From the NCBI GenBank assembly GCA_016710965.1, contig JADJTW010000031.1, positions 248,001 through 312,000 of the forward strand: a stretch of 64,000 bases of DNA, written 5' to 3'. The notes below the pieces were generated by a model. That model was not told the DNA's origin. It worked only from the letters and a program-made list of their open reading frames with translations, and did not search any database. The position numbers and the translations under genes were made by a program. Shown here piece after piece: positions 32,225 to 40,800 of the stretch; the first letter of the stretch is position 1; each line of letters starts with the position of its first letter. The DNA is from Flavobacteriales bacterium. Lineage in GTDB: Bacteria > Bacteroidota > Bacteroidia > Flavobacteriales_F > PHOS-HE28.

Positions 32225-32488
32225 TCAAGACGAACGTCTCAGTCGATCCCGGTTCATAGCCGCCGATCCCTTGCAGAGCCTGATGATCAATGGCCCCGGC
32301 AAGATGAGCCCTATCGCGAGCACGACATCGTTCCAAGGTTGAAGCTCGGGAATGAAGCCTGGCAATGCCTCACGGGAGTGCCTTAAGCCCGAACTGATCA
32401 ACACGCCGATTCCGATCACGACGAAACCGGCCCCGATGCCGAGAAGGCCGAACGAGAGCATCCAGAGGAAGAGATTCTTAATCGGCAT
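32225..32488 (-). CDS. Small hypothetical membrane protein
   Basis: 87 aa with two hydrophobic segments (about 5-32 and 55-72) and a basic C terminus (NRDRLRRSS). Not assigned to a family. It faces the previous small gene tail to tail and, like it, sits in lower-GC sequence. Translation is uncertain. Confidence 0.45.
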   Translation of the reverse strand: MPIKNLFLWMLSFGLLGIGAGFVVIGIGVLISSGLRHSREALPGFIPELQPWNDVVLAIGLILPGPLIIRLCKGSAAMNRDRLRRSS

Positions 32489-32540
32489 TCGTGAGAACGC
32501 AGGTGCGTAGCAATCGGCTTCCGTTGATGAGAAACAGCAA

Positions 32541-32570
32541 ACCCCGCGAATGATCGCGGGGTTTGTTGTG
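32541..32570. terminator. Terminator hairpin downstream of the DUF6089 gene
   Basis: Perfect stem AAACCCCGCG / CGCGGGGTTT (32541-32550 with 32557-32566). It lies 3' of the minus-strand DUF6089 gene. Confidence 0.7.
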
Positions 32571-32588
32571 TAGGATCCGTCGCTGGAC

Positions 32589-33566
32589 CTAGAACACGAT
32601 CTTCTGCCTGCGTATGCGGGCGCGGTACTTCTTGCTGCCGCTCTTGTACTTGTACAGCTTCCAGTCGGCGGTGAACTTCAGGAAGAGGTAAGCATCGAGG
32701 TCCTTCTCATCGCCACGTTGCTCGCCGGTGGCGGTGGGGTCCAGGCCGTATTCGTACGGAAGGCCTATGCCAAGGCTCGGATCCGCGAGGTAGGCCGCCA
32801 TGTCGCCATTGGCCGCACGGATCGCATCGTTGTCGTAGTAATTGGTGCTCACATCGTCGATGTAGTCCGTGAAGGTCTTGGTGTACTGCAGTTCCAAGCC
32901 GCCGCTCCACTGCTTCGTGAATGCACGGCGCAGGCCCACGCCCATGGGGATGCACAGTTGGATGTTCTTGTCCTCCTCGGCGCCGCCGGGCAAGCCCTGG
33001 CCTTCAGTGCCCAAGGGCTGGAGCCTTACCCAAGCATTGTTGAATTGCGCCCGCGGATCGAAGTAGAATCCGCCGATGCCGCCGAAGAAGTACAGGCCGA
33101 AGCGGCTGCTCTTGGTGCCCTTCACCCCGCGCAGGTCGTAGATGTGGCCCAGCTCCTCGCGGTACAGGTGTATCTCGAAGACCAGGCTCAATTCAACTAC
33201 ATCGCTCTTGAAGTTCAGGTTGCGGTTCTGGCGGAAAGGCTCGGTGGTAAGGTTGTCGTTGCCAGCGAGAACCCCGTATGTGCCCCGGAGCCGCAGTGCC
33301 ATCTTGCGGGCGAGGTAATAGCGGTAGGCGATGCTTGCTGCCGGCCGGGTCTGGCTCAGCTCCAAGTCCCACACGAAGGGGGAGCCGATCTGGTTGCGGC
33401 CTCCGAGCTCGCCAAGGAAGTTGGAAATGCCGAAGCCGAATTCGACCTCCTCCCGGTGGGTCTTCCAGTAGCTCGATTGGCGGAAATACTGAGCGGCAAC
33501 AGGCCCGAGGGACATGCCACCCAGAACGAACGCCAGTACAAGGAAACGGGGTCGGGTTAGCAGCAT
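32589..33566 (-). CDS. DUF6089-family outer-membrane beta-barrel protein
   Basis: 325 aa from ATG 33566, starting a signal peptide (FLVLAFVLGGMSLGPVAAQYF). The mature part (YFRQSSYWKTHREEVEFGFGISNFLGELGGRNQIGSPF ... ASIAYRYYLARKMALRLRGTYG) is the DUF6089 pattern: FGxGxSNFLGDLGG followed by alternating strands with aromatic ends and a C-terminal strand rich in K/Y. Predicted 10-12-stranded outer-membrane barrel of unknown cargo. A full-consensus promoter box precedes it; in-frame extension upstream to 33788 is not credible. Confidence 0.85.
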   Translation of the reverse strand: MLLTRPRFLVLAFVLGGMSLGPVAAQYFRQSSYWKTHREEVEFGFGISNFLGELGGRNQIGSPFVWDLELSQTRPAASIAYRYYLARKMALRLRGTYGVLAGNDNLTTEPFRQNRNLNFKSDVVELSLVFEIHLYREELGHIYDLRGVKGTKSSRFGLYFFGGIGGFYFDPRAQFNNAWVRLQPLGTEGQGLPGGAEEDKNIQLCIPMGVGLRRAFTKQWSGGLELQYTKTFTDYIDDVSTNYYDNDAIRAANGDMAAYLADPSLGIGLPYEYGLDPTATGEQRGDEKDLDAYLFLKFTADWKLYKYKSGSKKYRARIRRQKIVF

Positions 33567-33587
33567 ATGGGCCGATGGCGGGGCAGC

Positions 33588-33595
33588 CAAATATA
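33588..33595 (-). promoter_or_regulatory. -7 box TATATTTG of the DUF6089 gene
   Basis: Exact TAnnTTTG on the minus strand, 21 nt before ATG 33566. Confidence 0.6.
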
Positions 33596-33679
33596 GACGG
33601 TTCGCTTGTACGCCCCGGAAGGCGAAAGAGGTTCCACTACCAAAGACCCCGTTCAAGGGCTTGGGTTGCCTTCCTTTTA

Positions 33680-34231
33680 TCAATGGCCCGGGGCTATGGG
33701 GGTGCCTGCGAGCCAATGCAGCACCACGCCGGCGCACACCGAAACGTTGAGCGAGTGCTTGCTTCCGCGCTGGGGCACCACCAGGCATTCGTCGCAGGCG
33801 GAAATGACCGCATCGGAAACGCCGTTCAGCTCATTGCCGAAAACGAGGGCCAGCGGCTGATGCGCTGCGCGGGAGAACTCGCTTAGTGGCCTGGCGAGAA
33901 GGGTCTGTTCCACGGCGATGACCCGGTATCCTTCGGCCTTCAAGCGTGCCACGGCATCGGCGGCATCGGGCGCATGCTGCCAAGGCACCGAAGCGGTGGC
34001 ACCGAGGGCGGTCTTCTCGATCTCGCGGTGCGGTGGCAATGGCGTGAAGCCGCAGAGCACCAGGCCCTCGACCCCGAAAGCGTCCGCCGTGCGGAAGAAG
34101 GCGCCCACGTTGTGGCGGCTGCGCACGTCGTCCAGCACAACACGGATGCGCCGGTCGAGCGCACCGGTGTACTCCGTTGCCGCTATGCGACCGAGCTCAT
34201 GCATGGTCAGCTTGCGGTCGTTAGCGGGCAT
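33680..34231 (-). CDS. TrmH/SpoU-family RNA 2'-O-methyltransferase
   Basis: 183 aa from ATG 34231 (MPANDRKLTMHELGRI). SPOUT methyltransferase with the three knot motifs: motif 1 DDVRSRHNVGAFFRTADAFG (catalytic Arg, Asn41), motif 2 LALVFGNELNGVSD (about 128), motif 3 VVPQRGSKHSLNVSVCAGVVLH (about 151). Methylates a ribose 2'-OH in tRNA or rRNA using SAM; the target cannot be read from sequence. Short forms like this lack the N-terminal L30e-like domain. Divergent from mutS with overlapping promoter boxes. Confidence 0.9.
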   Translation of the reverse strand: MPANDRKLTMHELGRIAATEYTGALDRRIRVVLDDVRSRHNVGAFFRTADAFGVEGLVLCGFTPLPPHREIEKTALGATASVPWQHAPDAADAVARLKAEGYRVIAVEQTLLARPLSEFSRAAHQPLALVFGNELNGVSDAVISACDECLVVPQRGSKHSLNVSVCAGVVLHWLAGTPIAPGH

Positions 34232-34272
34232 GGCAGGGTTGTCAGCAAGTTGTGGGCGATGGCCCCAATGGC

Positions 34273-34286
34273 GGAAAGTACCTTCC
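34273..34286. promoter_or_regulatory. Overlapping divergent -7 boxes of SpoU gene and mutS
   Basis: GGAAAGTACCTTCC contains TACTTTCC on the minus strand (34273-34280, 41 nt before ATG 34231) and TACCTTCC on the plus strand (34279-34286, 35 nt before ATG 34322). The two boxes share the central TA pair. Confidence 0.45.
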
Positions 34287-34321
34287 CGCCGCGAAAATGG
34301 CGCGATCGGCGCCAACTGAAG

Positions 34322-36967
34322 ATGAGCAAGACGGTCAGCACGGAAACACCGTTGATGAAGCAGTACGCTTCCATCAAGGGCAAGTACCCCGATGCGCTGC
34401 TGCTCTTCAGGGTAGGCGACTTCTACGAAACCTTCGGAAGCGATGCGGTGACCTCCGCGCGCGTGCTGGGGATCACCCTCACGAGCCGCAACAATGGCGG
34501 GAGCGATGTTGAACTGGCCGGGTTCCCGCATCATTCGCTCGAGAGCTATCTGCCCAAGCTGGTCCGGGCCGGTTTCCGCGTGGCCATCTGCGACCAACTC
34601 GAAGACCCCAAGCTGGCCAAGACCATCGTGAAGCGCGGCGTCACCGAGGTGGTCACCCCGGGCGTATCGTTCAGCGAAAGCGTGCTCGACCGCAAGGACA
34701 ACCACTGGCTGGGCGCGGTATGCGGTGCCAACGGGCGCTACGGCATCGCTTTCCTCGATGTGACCACGGGAGAATTCATCATAGCCGAGGAAGAAGGGGG
34801 ATCGGCCATGAAACTGCTCGACACCCACGGTCCACGCGAGCTGCTGCATCCGCGGGGCATACGCGACGCCATGGTCCAGTCCGCCGCAGCGCGCTATAAC
34901 GGTTTCGCGCTCGATGACTGGGCCTTCGCCGATGAATTCGCCCGCGAGCGGCTGCTAGCGCAGTTCGGCACCGCCTCGCTCAAGGGTTTCGGCGTGGAGC
35001 ATTTGGCGCTGGGCCAACGGGCCGCTGGAGCGGTATTGCACTACTTAGGCGAAACACGCCATGACCGGCTTGCGCACATCACGCGGATCGGCTGGATGCA
35101 ACCATCGGCGCACGTGGGCCTGGACCGCTTCACCGTGCGCAATCTCGAGCTGGTGGCACCGGTGAACGAAGGGGCGCGTACCCTGCTGCAGAGCATGGAT
35201 GCCTGTGCTACTCCCATGGGCTCGCGCACCCTCAAGCGCTGGCTCCTCTTCCCTCTGCTGGACCATGCAGCGATAGCGCAGCGGCATGACCGCGTGGAGG
35301 CCTTCATTGCCTCGCCCGCCCTCACCGAGGACATCGGGCGCGAGCTGGACCGCATCAGCGACCTTGAACGCCTTGCTGGAAAGGCCGCGGCGGCGCGGAT
35401 CGCACCGCGCGAACTGCTCCAGATGAAACAGGCCCTGGAGGCCGCGGCTCGCGTGCGCGAATTGCTCTCCGTGCAGGAGGGCGCTTTGCGCGATGCGGCC
35501 TCGGAACTGGCCCCGCCTTCGGAGATCGTCGCGGCGATCGCCTCATCGATCGAGGAGAACACGCCGGCGTCCCTTGCGAAAGGCGGCGTGCTCAGCAGCG
35601 GAGTGAACGCCGAACTGGACGAATTGCGCCATGTGACGACGCATGCGAAGGAACTGCTCCTGGACGTGCAGCGGCGAGAGGGCGAGCGCACCGGCATCAC
35701 TTCCCTGAAGGTCGGATACAACAATGTGTTCGGCTACTATCTGGAAGTGCGCAACACGCACAAGGAGAAAGTGCCTGCCGAATGGGTGCGCAAGCAAACG
35801 CTCACCGGCGCCGAACGATACATCACCGATGAGCTGAAGACGCTGGAGGAACGGATCCTCGGTGCCGAGGAACGCATACTGGCTTTGGAGAGCGAGCTCT
35901 ACGCCGCATTGGTGGAGCAGGTGGTCGCACGGATCGACGCTGTGCGGACCACTGCGCAGGCCATCGCTTCCTTGGATGTGCTGCGGGGCTTCGCGCTCAA
36001 TGCCATCGCGTGGCGCTACGCCCGGCCCGTGCTGGACGATGGCCGCATCCTCGCCATCACGGACGGTCGCCATGCCGTGATCGAGCAGCAATTGCCGCCC
36101 GGTGAGGCCTATGTGCCCAACGATGTGCTGCTCGATCCCGCCGGGCACCAGCTCATCGTGATCACGGGCCCCAACATGAGCGGCAAATCGGCCCTGCTTC
36201 GACAGACGGCCTTGATCGTTCTGATGGCGCAAGCGGGCAGTTTCGTCCCAGCGAAAGCCGCACGCATCGGCATCGTCGACCGCATCTTCACCCGCGTGGG
36301 CGCCAGCGACAACCTGAGCACCGGCGAGAGCACCTTCATGGTGGAGATGAACGAGAGCGCGAGCATCCTCAACAATCTGAGCGATCGCAGCCTGCTGCTG
36401 CTCGATGAGATCGGGCGCGGCACCAGCACCTACGACGGCATCTCCATCGCCTGGGCCATCGCCGAATTCCTCCACGAGCATCCCGCGAAGCCGAAAACGC
36501 TTTTCGCCACCCATTACCACGAGCTCAATGAAATGGCCGCGACCTTCCCGCGGATCCACAACGCCAACGTAGCCGTGCGCGAAGTGGACAGCCGCGTGCT
36601 GTTCTTGCGCAAGCTGGTGCCTGGCGGCAGCGATCGGAGCTTCGGGATCCACGTGGCCCAGATGGCGGGCATGCCCAAAGCGGTGGTGGAGCGCGCGAAG
36701 AAGGTGCTCTCGCACTTGGAACGCAGCCACGCTGGCGATCTCGGTGAGAGCAGCAGCGATGGGCCCTCGCAACGCATGCCGGCGAAGACCTCCTCGTTGG
36801 AGCCTCAGTTGAGCATCTTCCAGTTGGACGACCCGGCTCTGGAAGCGATCCGCGACCAGCTGAACGATATGGACATCGATACGCTAACACCTGTGGAAGC
36901 CCTGCTTAAGCTGAACGAGATCAAGCGCATGGCCGGGTCCGGCAAGGTGCGCCTGAGGAAAGCGTGA
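34322..36967 (+). CDS. mutS: DNA mismatch repair protein MutS
   Basis: Recognises mismatches and small loops and starts repair. 881 aa from ATG 34322; the upstream in-frame sequence overlaps the divergent SpoU gene. Mismatch-binding domain I with LLLFRVGDFYETFGSDA, the Phe-X-Glu motif being FYE. Core and clamp domains in the middle, then the ATPase domain: Walker A TGPNMSGKSALLRQTALIVLMA (about 617), Walker B LLLLDEIGRGTSTYDGISIAWA (about 690) and LFATHYHELNEM. The C terminus keeps the helix (DIDTLTPVEALLKLNEIKRM). Standard length for MutS1. No mutL in the window. Confidence 0.97.
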   Translation: MSKTVSTETPLMKQYASIKGKYPDALLLFRVGDFYETFGSDAVTSARVLGITLTSRNNGGSDVELAGFPHHSLESYLPKLVRAGFRVAICDQLEDPKLAKTIVKRGVTEVVTPGVSFSESVLDRKDNHWLGAVCGANGRYGIAFLDVTTGEFIIAEEEGGSAMKLLDTHGPRELLHPRGIRDAMVQSAAARYNGFALDDWAFADEFARERLLAQFGTASLKGFGVEHLALGQRAAGAVLHYLGETRHDRLAHITRIGWMQPSAHVGLDRFTVRNLELVAPVNEGARTLLQSMDACATPMGSRTLKRWLLFPLLDHAAIAQRHDRVEAFIASPALTEDIGRELDRISDLERLAGKAAAARIAPRELLQMKQALEAAARVRELLSVQEGALRDAASELAPPSEIVAAIASSIEENTPASLAKGGVLSSGVNAELDELRHVTTHAKELLLDVQRREGERTGITSLKVGYNNVFGYYLEVRNTHKEKVPAEWVRKQTLTGAERYITDELKTLEERILGAEERILALESELYAALVEQVVARIDAVRTTAQAIASLDVLRGFALNAIAWRYARPVLDDGRILAITDGRHAVIEQQLPPGEAYVPNDVLLDPAGHQLIVITGPNMSGKSALLRQTALIVLMAQAGSFVPAKAARIGIVDRIFTRVGASDNLSTGESTFMVEMNESASILNNLSDRSLLLLDEIGRGTSTYDGISIAWAIAEFLHEHPAKPKTLFATHYHELNEMAATFPRIHNANVAVREVDSRVLFLRKLVPGGSDRSFGIHVAQMAGMPKAVVERAKKVLSHLERSHAGDLGESSSDGPSQRMPAKTSSLEPQLSIFQLDDPALEAIRDQLNDMDIDTLTPVEALLKLNEIKRMAGSGKVRLRKA

Positions 36968-37004
36968 GCCTATCACCTTCGTTTGGAGCGGATCGGAACC
37001 GGGC

Positions 37005-37012
37005 TATATTTG
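37005..37012 (+). promoter_or_regulatory. -7 box TATATTTG of tRNA-Gly
   Basis: Exact TAnnTTTG 10 nt before the tRNA 5' end, with TTTG about 23 bp upstream (36982-36985) as a likely -33 element. Confidence 0.65.
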
Positions 37013-37022
37013 CCGCCCCATT

Positions 37023-37095
<73 letters not shown>

Positions 37096-37101
37096 CGAAA
37101 T

Positions 37102-37130
37102 GATGCCTCCCTAACGGGGGGCATCGTTGC
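37102..37130 (+). terminator. Hairpin between tRNA-Gly and tRNA-Leu
   Basis: Stem GATGCCTCCC / GGGGGGCATC (37102-37111 with 37116-37125) followed by GTTGCTTTG. Confidence 0.6.
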
Positions 37131-37149
37131 TTTGTAGCAGGTCCATGTC

Positions 37150-37234
37150 GCCCGGGTGGTGAAATGGTAGACACGAGGGACTTAAAATCCCTTGGCCCGC
37201 AAGGGCTGTGCGGGTTCAAGTCCCGCCCCGGGTA
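37150..37234 (+). tRNA. tRNA-Leu (TAA)
   Basis: 85-nt class II tRNA: acceptor GCCCGGG/CCCGGGT (G1-U72, as in E. coli tRNA-Leu UAA), anticodon stem AGGGA/TCCCT with loop CTTAAAA (anticodon TAA), long variable arm, T arm GCGGG-TTCAAGT-CCCGC. CCA not encoded. Confidence 0.95.
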
Positions 37235-37255
37235 CGAATACCGCTCAGTGAGCGG

Positions 37256-38239
37256 CTACTTCACCGCGTACATCACCTCTTTGACAGCCCTTACCACGCG
37301 AGCCACGCTCGGCAGCGAAGCGTCGATGAGGCCCGGTGCGAAGGGCAGCGGCGTATCGGCCTGGTTGATGCGCAGCACGGGGGCGTCGAGCGAATCGAAG
37401 GCGTCCTTCTGCACGCGGTAGGCGATCTCGCTGCTGATGCTGGCCACGGGCCAGTTCTCATCCACCACCACGCAGCGATTGGTCTTGCGCACGCTAGCGA
37501 GCACGGTGGCATGGTCCAGTGGGCGGATCGTACGCAGGTCGATCACCTCGGCATCGACGCCTTCCTTCTTCAGTTCATCCGCTGCGCCCAAAGCCACCTT
37601 CATCATTTTCCCGAAGGAGACGATCGTGACGTCCTTCCCTTCGCGTTTGATGTCGGCCTTGCCGATCGGCAACAGGTATTCGCCATCGGGGATCTCGCCC
37701 TTGTCGCCATACATGCGCTCGCTCTCCATGAAGAGCACCGGATCATTGTCCCGGATGGATGCCTTCAACAGGCCCTTGGCATCATAAGGGTTGCTGGGCG
37801 TCACCACTTTCAGCCCTGGCACGTTGGCGTACATGGCCTCGAAGCTCTGACTGTGCGTAGCGGCCAATTGGCCCGCGCTTCCGTTGCCACCGCGGAACAC
37901 GATGGGTATGTTGAACTGGCCGCCGCTCATCTGCAGCATCTTGGCCGCGTGGTTGATGATCTGGTCGCTGGCCAGCACCGCGAAGTTCCAAGTCATGTAC
38001 TCCACGATGGGGCGCAATCCGTTCATGGCGGCGCCGACAGCGATGCCCGTGAATCCCAGCTCGGCGATGGGCGTGTCGATGATCCGTTTCGGGCCGAACT
38101 CCGCCAACATGCCCTTGCTCACCTTGTAAGCACCGTCGTACTCGGCCACCTCCTCGCCCATGAGGAAGACATTGGGGTCGCGGCGCATCTCTTCGGACAT
38201 CGCCTCGCTTAGGGCCTCGCGGAATTGGACGGTACGCAT
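37256..38239 (-). CDS. pdhB: Pyruvate dehydrogenase E1 component, beta subunit
   Basis: 327 aa from ATG 38239 (MRTVQFREALSEAMSEEM). Beta subunit of the thiamine-diphosphate-dependent E1 of the 2-oxo-acid dehydrogenase complex. Conserved segments: VFLMGEEVAEYDGAYKVSKGML (start of the TPP-binding Pyr domain with catalytic Glu in GEEVAE), IAELGFTGIAVGAAMNGLRPIVE, RGGNGSAGQLAATHSQSFEAMYANVPGLKVV and the C-terminal VIDLRTIRPLD and VVVDENWPVAS. The GAYKVSKG form is pyruvate type rather than branched-chain. The alpha subunit is not in the window, so the genes are split. Divergent from etfBA. Confidence 0.92.
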   Translation of the reverse strand: MRTVQFREALSEAMSEEMRRDPNVFLMGEEVAEYDGAYKVSKGMLAEFGPKRIIDTPIAELGFTGIAVGAAMNGLRPIVEYMTWNFAVLASDQIINHAAKMLQMSGGQFNIPIVFRGGNGSAGQLAATHSQSFEAMYANVPGLKVVTPSNPYDAKGLLKASIRDNDPVLFMESERMYGDKGEIPDGEYLLPIGKADIKREGKDVTIVSFGKMMKVALGAADELKKEGVDAEVIDLRTIRPLDHATVLASVRKTNRCVVVDENWPVASISSEIAYRVQKDAFDSLDAPVLRINQADTPLPFAPGLIDASLPSVARVVRAVKEVMYAVK

Positions 38240-38283
38240 CGGAAGTGAGAAGTATGGTTCCTGGCGAACGGCCAGGAGGGAGG

Positions 38284-38339
38284 CGAAGGTAGCTGCCTCT
38301 TGCCGAGGCCCGGTCGCACGCGCCCGGTGGTTACTTTCG
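38284..38339. promoter_or_regulatory. Divergent -7 boxes of pdhB and etfB
   Basis: Minus strand TACCTTCG (38284-38291, 44 nt before pdhB ATG) and plus strand TACTTTCG (38332-38339, 19 nt before etfB GTG). Confidence 0.5.
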
Positions 38340-38358
38340 GCGCCCCGAAACCGAGCCC

Positions 38359-39102
38359 GTGAAGATCCTTGTCCTCCTAAGCCAGGTGCCCGACACCACG
38401 GCACGTATCGCCTTCACAAACGAAAACACGCAGTACGACGGTAATGGGGTCACCTTCATCGTGAACCCGTACGACGAGTGGTATGCCCTGGTACGTGCGC
38501 TCGAGTTGAAGGAAGCCAAGGGCAGCGGCAGCGTCACCACCATCACCGTGGGCGGTGCCGATACCGAGGCGACCATCCGCAAGGGACTCGCGATCGGTGC
38601 GGATGATGCCGTGCGCGTGGATGCGCAGCCCACCGAAGCATTGCAAGTGGCCGAGCAGATAGCTGCCTTCGCTAAGGACAAAGGCTTCGACCTGATCCTC
38701 GCGGGGAAGGAGACGATCGATCACAACGGTGGACAGGTCGGTGCCATGGTCGCTGAATTATTGGATCTGCCATACGTGCCGCTCGCCAGCAAGCTCGACG
38801 TGAACGGGACGGTGGCGACCGTGGAGCGCGATGTGCCCGGAGGGGTGGAAGTGGTGGAAGTATCGTTGCCCATGGTGATCGGTGCTGCAAAAGGAATGGC
38901 CGAACAACGCATTCCGAACATGCGCGGGATCATGGCTGCACGCACCAAGCCATTGACCGTCATCCCGGCCGCAGCGGTGGACGACACAGGTGGTACCGTG
39001 AAATTCGAATTGCCTCCACCGAAGGGTGCAGTGAAGATGATCCCTGCTGAAGAAGCGGGAAAACTGATCGAGTTGTTGCACACTGAAGCCAAAGTGATCT
39101 GA
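38359..39102 (+). CDS. etfB: Electron transfer flavoprotein, beta subunit
   Basis: 247 aa with a GTG start (38359); the first residues MKILVLLSQVPDTTARI fit the family. ETF-beta pattern: IVNPYDEWYALVRALELKE, VTTITVGGADTEATIRKGLAIGADDAVRV, DLILAGKETIDHNGGQVGAMVAELLDLPYVPLAS, then PMVIGAAKGMAEQRIPNMRGIMAARTKPL. Forms a heterodimer with EtfA that binds FAD and AMP and carries electrons from acyl-CoA dehydrogenases to the respiratory chain. etfA starts 2 nt after the stop. Confidence 0.95.
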   Translation: MKILVLLSQVPDTTARIAFTNENTQYDGNGVTFIVNPYDEWYALVRALELKEAKGSGSVTTITVGGADTEATIRKGLAIGADDAVRVDAQPTEALQVAEQIAAFAKDKGFDLILAGKETIDHNGGQVGAMVAELLDLPYVPLASKLDVNGTVATVERDVPGGVEVVEVSLPMVIGAAKGMAEQRIPNMRGIMAARTKPLTVIPAAAVDDTGGTVKFELPPPKGAVKMIPAEEAGKLIELLHTEAKVI

Positions 39103-39104
39103 TC

Positions 39105-40043
39105 ATGAGCGTGATCGTCTTCATCGATACCCGGGGCGACAAGATCCCGAAGGCAGCACAGGAAGCTGTTACCTACGCGAGCCAATTGGCCGGAGGACCG
39201 GTAACCGCCGTGACCTTCGGCGGAAGCAAGCTGCTGGAAAGCCTTGGCGCACAAGGCGCGAAGAAGGTGATCGTGGCGCGCGGTGTTGCGACCGTGGATG
39301 GCCAGCAACTGACCAGGCTCGTTGGTGATGTGGCCGCCAAGGAGGGCGCGACGACGATCGTGTGTGTGCATGATGCCACTGGCAAGGCCGTTGCTCCGCG
39401 TATCGCGGCAAAGCTGAAAGCCGGACATGTCGCTGGGGCTTTGGGACTGCCTGTCGATGGCAAGTTCAAGCGCAACGTCTTCAGCGGAAAGGCCCAGGCC
39501 TGGATGCAGGTGACGAGCGCGGTGAAAGTGATCAGCCTGATGCCGAACTCGATCCCCATTGCGAAAGGCGACGGCACTGCGACGGTAGAGGAGTACATCG
39601 GCGACCTGGGTACAGCCCGCATCACGGTGAAGGAAGTCCGCAAGGCAGGTACTGGTATCCCCCTCCCCGAAGCGGAGATCGTTGTTAGCGCTGGACGTGG
39701 CATGAAAGGCCCGGAGAACTGGGCACCTGTGGAGGAACTCGCCCAGCTACTCGGCGGCGCCACTGCATGCAGCCGCCCCGTGGCCGATATGCACTGGCGC
39801 CCGCACCACGAGCATGTGGGCCAGACCGGCGTTGCCATCCGCCCCAACTGCTACATCGCCATCGGCATCAGCGGTGCCATACAGCACCTGGCGGGCGTGA
39901 ACCAGAGCAAGGTCATCGCGGTCATCAACAAGGACCCCGAGGCGCCCTTCTTCAAGGCGGCCGATTACGGGATCGTGGGCGATGCCTTCGAAGTCCTGCC
40001 CAAGTTGATCGAGGCTGCGAAGAAGCTCAACGCCGAACGCTGA
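39105..40043 (+). CDS. etfA: Electron transfer flavoprotein, alpha subunit
   Basis: 312 aa. The N-terminal half is the ETF domain (VIVFIDTRGDKIPKAAQEAVTYASQLAG, KKVIVARG, TTIVCVHDATGKAVAPRIAAKL). The C-terminal FAD-binding domain has VVSAGRGMKGPENW, GGATACSRPVADMHWRPHHEHVGQTGVAIRPNCYIAIGISGAIQHLAG and VIAVINKDPEAPFFKAADYGIVGDAFEVLP, the FAD contacts of the family. Operon with etfB. Confidence 0.96.
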   Translation: MSVIVFIDTRGDKIPKAAQEAVTYASQLAGGPVTAVTFGGSKLLESLGAQGAKKVIVARGVATVDGQQLTRLVGDVAAKEGATTIVCVHDATGKAVAPRIAAKLKAGHVAGALGLPVDGKFKRNVFSGKAQAWMQVTSAVKVISLMPNSIPIAKGDGTATVEEYIGDLGTARITVKEVRKAGTGIPLPEAEIVVSAGRGMKGPENWAPVEELAQLLGGATACSRPVADMHWRPHHEHVGQTGVAIRPNCYIAIGISGAIQHLAGVNQSKVIAVINKDPEAPFFKAADYGIVGDAFEVLPKLIEAAKKLNAER

Positions 40044-40063
40044 GCCGTAAGAAGGCGCCGCGT

Positions 40064-40071
40064 ATCTTCAC
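40064..40071 (+). promoter_or_regulatory. -7 box TATCTTCA of the BFN-family gene
   Basis: TATCTTCA, 17 nt before ATG 40089; a weaker match at the last position. Confidence 0.4.
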
Positions 40072-40088
40072 GGCCCCGCACGCTGAGG

Positions 40089-40691
40089 ATGGACAAGGTC
40101 GAGCTGAAGTTCCTGCGCATCACGTACAGCCACACGCACGCGGGGGCGTACGCACTCATCCTCGCCGAGGCGCAAGGCGATCGCCGCCTCCCCATCATCA
40201 TCGGCGGCGTGGAGGCCCAGGCCATCGCCATCCAGGTGGAGAACATCAAGCCGGCGCGTCCGCTTACCCACGACCTGTTCAAGAACGTTGCGGACACCCT
40301 CTCCTTCAACCTCAAGGAGGTGATCATCAATGACCTTGTCGAAGGGATCTTCCACGCGAAGCTGGTGATCGAGCAGAACGGCCGCGAGGAAGGGATCGAC
40401 GCGCGCAGCAGCGACGCCATTGCCCTGGCACTGCGCTTCGATTGCCCGATCTACACCTATGAGTTCATCCTTGGTGCCGCAGGCCTGAAAGTGGAGGAAG
40501 GCGAGGAGGAAAAGGAAGCCGCCGAAGCAGGCGAGACCAAGAAGAGCGGCAAGGGACGCGAGAAGCGACCGGTGAGCGCCGCCACCATCGATGAGCTGCG
40601 CACCATGCTGGAGGAGGCCCTGGACAATGAGGACTACGAGCGGGCCTCCAAGTTGCGCGACGAGATCAAGCGACGGGAACAGACCAATTGA
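40089..40691 (+). CDS. Bifunctional nuclease-like (BFN/DUF151) protein with UvrB/C motif
   Basis: 200 aa. Residues 1-130 are the BFN domain: ELKFLRITYSHTHAGAYALILAEAQGDRRLPIIIGGVEAQAIAIQVENIKPARPLTHDLFKNV, then IDARSSDAIALALRFDCPIYTYEFIL. A charged linker (EEGEEEKEAAEAGE) leads to a C-terminal UVR motif (IDELRTMLEEALDNEDYERASKLRDEIKRRE), the helical hairpin that UvrB and UvrC use to interact. This two-part design is the usual one in Bacteroidota. Nuclease activity is known for a plant relative; in bacteria the role is unclear. Confidence 0.92.
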   Translation: MDKVELKFLRITYSHTHAGAYALILAEAQGDRRLPIIIGGVEAQAIAIQVENIKPARPLTHDLFKNVADTLSFNLKEVIINDLVEGIFHAKLVIEQNGREEGIDARSSDAIALALRFDCPIYTYEFILGAAGLKVEEGEEEKEAAEAGETKKSGKGREKRPVSAATIDELRTMLEEALDNEDYERASKLRDEIKRREQTN

Positions 40692-40800
40692 GGCCGCATC
40701 GAATGCGGAACGCCGTTCGGCCACCTGCAGTCGGGCCGGACCTTTTACCTGCTCCGGGGTTCGTCCTTTCCGCCATCTTCGCCGGACCAGACCCGCTCCG

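Noticed and set aside
34232..34849. Long N-terminal extension of the SpoU methyltransferase (389-aa frame)
   Set aside because: Overlaps mutS coding sequence on the other strand and has no family similarity; the start at 34231 fits the knot domain.
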